Assembly (NCBI GenBank): GCA_947629245.1
Contig: CANRDC010000006.1
Coordinates: forward strand, 1 to 62,008
DNA: 62,008 nucleotides
From: an uncultured Oscillospiraceae bacterium
GTDB lineage: Bacteria > Bacillota > Clostridia > Oscillospirales > Oscillospiraceae
Direction: 5' to 3'
Shown here: piece by piece, positions 60,342 to 62,008 of the stretch
Layout: every line of letters starts with the position of its first letter
Numbering within the stretch: the first letter of the stretch is position 1
Position numbers and translations under genes: made by a program
The notes under the pieces: model-generated
Told to the model about the DNA's origin: nothing
Seen by the model: the letters and a program-made list of their open reading frames with translations, nothing else
The model's database searches: none

Positions 60342-62008
60342 GCGCTTTTACGCCCGCCTGGCCGCCCGGAACCTGCGGAAAAACGCCCAGAGCTACGGGC
60401 CGTTCCTGCTGGCGGGCGCGCTGACGGTGTGCATGTTCTACATCATCCTGTCTCTGGCGGTCGATCCGGGGCTGGCGTCCATGACCGGGGCCACCACCAT
60501 CCAGGTGGTCATCCGCTACGGGGTGTTCGTGGTGGGGCTGTTCGCGGTGATCTTTCTCTTTTACACCAACAGTTTCCTCATCAAACGGCGCAAGCGGGAG
60601 TTCGGCCTGTATAACGTGCTGGGCCTGGAGAAAAAGCACCTGGCCAAGGTGATCGCCTTTGAGACGGCGTACATCGCCGCCCTGTGCATGGGACTGGGGC
60701 TCATCCTGGGCATGGCGCTGGACAAGCTGCTGCTTCTGGTGGTAGCAAAGATCATCGGCGTGGAGGCGCCCCTGGGCTTTTTCGTGAGCTTTCAGGTCGT
60801 CGGCGTCACGCTGGCTCTGTTCGGGGCCATCTTCCTGCTCATCTTCCTGTTCAGCATCCGGCAGGTGTACGTGGCCCGGCCGGTGGAGCTTTTGCAGTCG
60901 GAGCACGCCGGGGAGCGGGAGCCCAAAGCCAAGTGGCTCATAGCCCTGGTGGGCCTGGCCTGCCTGGGGGCGGGGTACTATATCGCCGTCACCACCACGA
61001 ACGTGCTCCAGGCCATCTTCCTGTTTTTTGTGGCGGTGGTGCTGGTCATCGTGGGCACCTACCTGCTATTCACCGCCGGGAGCATCGCCCTTTTGAAGCT
61101 GCTGAAAAACAACAAGCGATATTATTACAAGACCCGGCACTTCACCGCCGTGTCCGGCATGATGTACCGGATGAAGCAAAACGCCGTGGGCCTGGCCAAC
61201 ATCTGTATTTTGTCCACCATGGTACTGGTGATGATCTCCGGCACGAGCTGCCTCATGCTGGGCATGGAGTCCAGCCTGCAGACGAGCTATCCCTACGACG
61301 TGAACATCCCCCGCAGCAACGGCGAGACCATTGCCATGGTGAAAAAGGCCGTGGCGGACGCGGGCATCCCGGCAGAGGACGAGACGGAGTACGATTACAT
61401 GACCTTTGTCGCCTATCAACGGCCCGGCGGACTGGAGACGACCAGGGACTATACTCTGGACACAAGTTCCCCGTTGTGCGACGTGCTGGTGGTGGACCTG
61501 GACGATTATAACCGCTGCACCGGCCAGAGCTATACCCTGGGCCCGGACGAGATACTGCTCAAGGTGGAGCGGACGGACTATGCCGGGGACACTCTGGAGC
61601 TGCTGGGCAAGACCTATACCGTGAAGGAGCGGGTGGAGCCCAGGGTGAAGAGCGGTGAGCTGACTTTTAATCTGACCACCTCCTGGTACATCGTGGTGTC
61701 GGACAAAGGGGAGCTGGAGCGGCTGGCGCGGGCGGCCTACGAAGCGCCGAACGCCGCGCAGGGCGGAGACATGACCGTGGGCGAGGCGCGTCACTTGCTG
61801 GGCCGGTTTTACGGCTTCGATGTGCCCGGCCACGACAACGAGACGGCTCTGGACGCCCGCCTTGCCATCCGGAATGCCTGGAATGCGGCGGCGGAGGACG
61901 GGTCCGTGGACCTGTTGGGGACATACGAGATCCGGGCCTGGGAGCGGCAGGATTTCGTGAGCCTATATGGGAGCCTGTTCTTCCTGGGGATGTTCCTGGG
62001 GCTGCTGT
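60334..62008 (+). CDS. FtsX-like permease (BceB type), 3' end cut by window
   Basis: The open frame from ATG 60334 runs past the window end, so only the first 558 residues are seen. It begins RFYARLAARNLRKNAQSYGP, then has a first helix, the FtsX-type pair of helices (VVGLFAVIFLFYTNSFLIKR, then RKREFGLYNVLGLEKKHLAK), and more helices to about residue 310. After residue ~315 comes the start of a large outside domain (SSLQTSYPYDVNIPRSNGET and onward), the mark of BceB proteins, which bind lipid II-bound peptide antibiotics there. A further helix starts at the very end (SLYGSLFFLGMFLGLL). Confidence 0.93.
   Translation, partial: MNKRFYARLAARNLRKNAQSYGPFLLAGALTVCMFYIILSLAVDPGLASMTGATTIQVVIRYGVFVVGLFAVIFLFYTNSFLIKRRKREFGLYNVLGLEKKHLAKVIAFETAYIAALCMGLGLILGMALDKLLLLVVAKIIGVEAPLGFFVSFQVVGVTLALFGAIFLLIFLFSIRQVYVARPVELLQSEHAGEREPKAKWLIALVGLACLGAGYYIAVTTTNVLQAIFLFFVAVVLVIVGTYLLFTAGSIALLKLLKNNKRYYYKTRHFTAVSGMMYRMKQNAVGLANICILSTMVLVMISGTSCLMLGMESSLQTSYPYDVNIPRSNGETIAMVKKAVADAGIPAEDETEYDYMTFVAYQRPGGLETTRDYTLDTSSPLCDVLVVDLDDYNRCTGQSYTLGPDEILLKVERTDYAGDTLELLGKTYTVKERVEPRVKSGELTFNLTTSWYIVVSDKGELERLARAAYEAPNAAQGGDMTVGEARHLLGRFYGFDVPGHDNETALDARLAIRNAWNAAAEDGSVDLLGTYEIRAWERQDFVSLYGSLFFLGMFLGLL

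Overview
The window looks like the chromosome of an anaerobic, GC-rich gut Clostridia (Oscillospiraceae-like). The support is a Firmicutes gene set (YidC/KhpB cluster, BceRS-AB module, LplB/LplC/DUF624 sugar importer without its own ATPase, YwlG-like protein), strong TTGACA-17-TATAAT promoters, AGGAGG-type ribosome binding sites, high GC coding sequence, and short inverted-repeat elements of the type scattered in such genomes. The genus cannot be named from the sequence alone.

Layout. 1-5759: the tail of a fibronectin-III surface protein, a polyamine importer operon (potA-potB-potCD, with PotC and PotD fused) read leftward, and an exported YD-repeat-like protein. 6147-23148: a glycan utilisation locus. 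It has a GH95 fucosidase-like enzyme (leftward), a LacI regulator, a GH94-like phosphorylase, two ABC permeases, a solute-binding protein, a DUF624 membrane protein, a YicI-like GH31 alpha-xylosidase, a GH42 beta-galactosidase and a beta-lactamase-fold esterase. The enzymes lack signal peptides, so imported oligosaccharides would be taken apart in the cytoplasm. Fucose-, xylose- and galactose-removing enzymes plus a backbone phosphorylase fit xyloglucan oligosaccharides best. 23535-31947: a catabolic operon (two paralogous YfcC-type carriers, class II aldolase, iron alcohol dehydrogenase, FGGY kinase, 2-hydroxyacid dehydrogenase) followed by a DeoR regulator with a clear promoter and candidate operator. 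Its substrate is unknown.

32102-40782: housekeeping genes: an esterase, phosphoglucomutase with a DUF2007 partner, murA-walJ-rlmH, a Nudix hydrolase, a MecA-like protein, smpB, a cyclophilin and the tmRNA gene. 40783-43450: an AT-richer scar next to the tmRNA 3' end, with a Phd/Doc toxin-antitoxin pair, an IS1595-like transposase lacking a key catalytic motif, a serine-recombinase remnant and a ~104 bp tandem repeat that can fold. 43450-48255: an exported flavodoxin/aldo-keto reductase fusion, a hydrolase with Cys at the nucleophile position, a divergent LysR regulator, an XRE regulator whose promoter sits inside a perfect 15+15 bp inverted repeat, and a YwlG-like protein.

48363-55865: rpmH-rnpA-yidD-yidC-khpB, then an MBOAT/DHHW pair for acylating an exported polymer, then an M32 carboxypeptidase. 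55968-57438: a glycerophosphodiester phosphodiesterase-like gene broken by a one-base frameshift. 57571-62008: a BceRS two-component system and BceAB peptide-antibiotic transporter; the permease runs off the window edge. An inverted-repeat element sits between the kinase and ABC genes.

The most interesting items are the compact putative xyloglucan locus, the structured leader ahead of potA, the unassigned YfcC/aldolase/kinase operon, the hairpin-dense stretch at 35200-35360, the folded tandem repeats at 43082-43390, and the exported flavodoxin-reductase fusion. All calls were made by eye; no database search was run.
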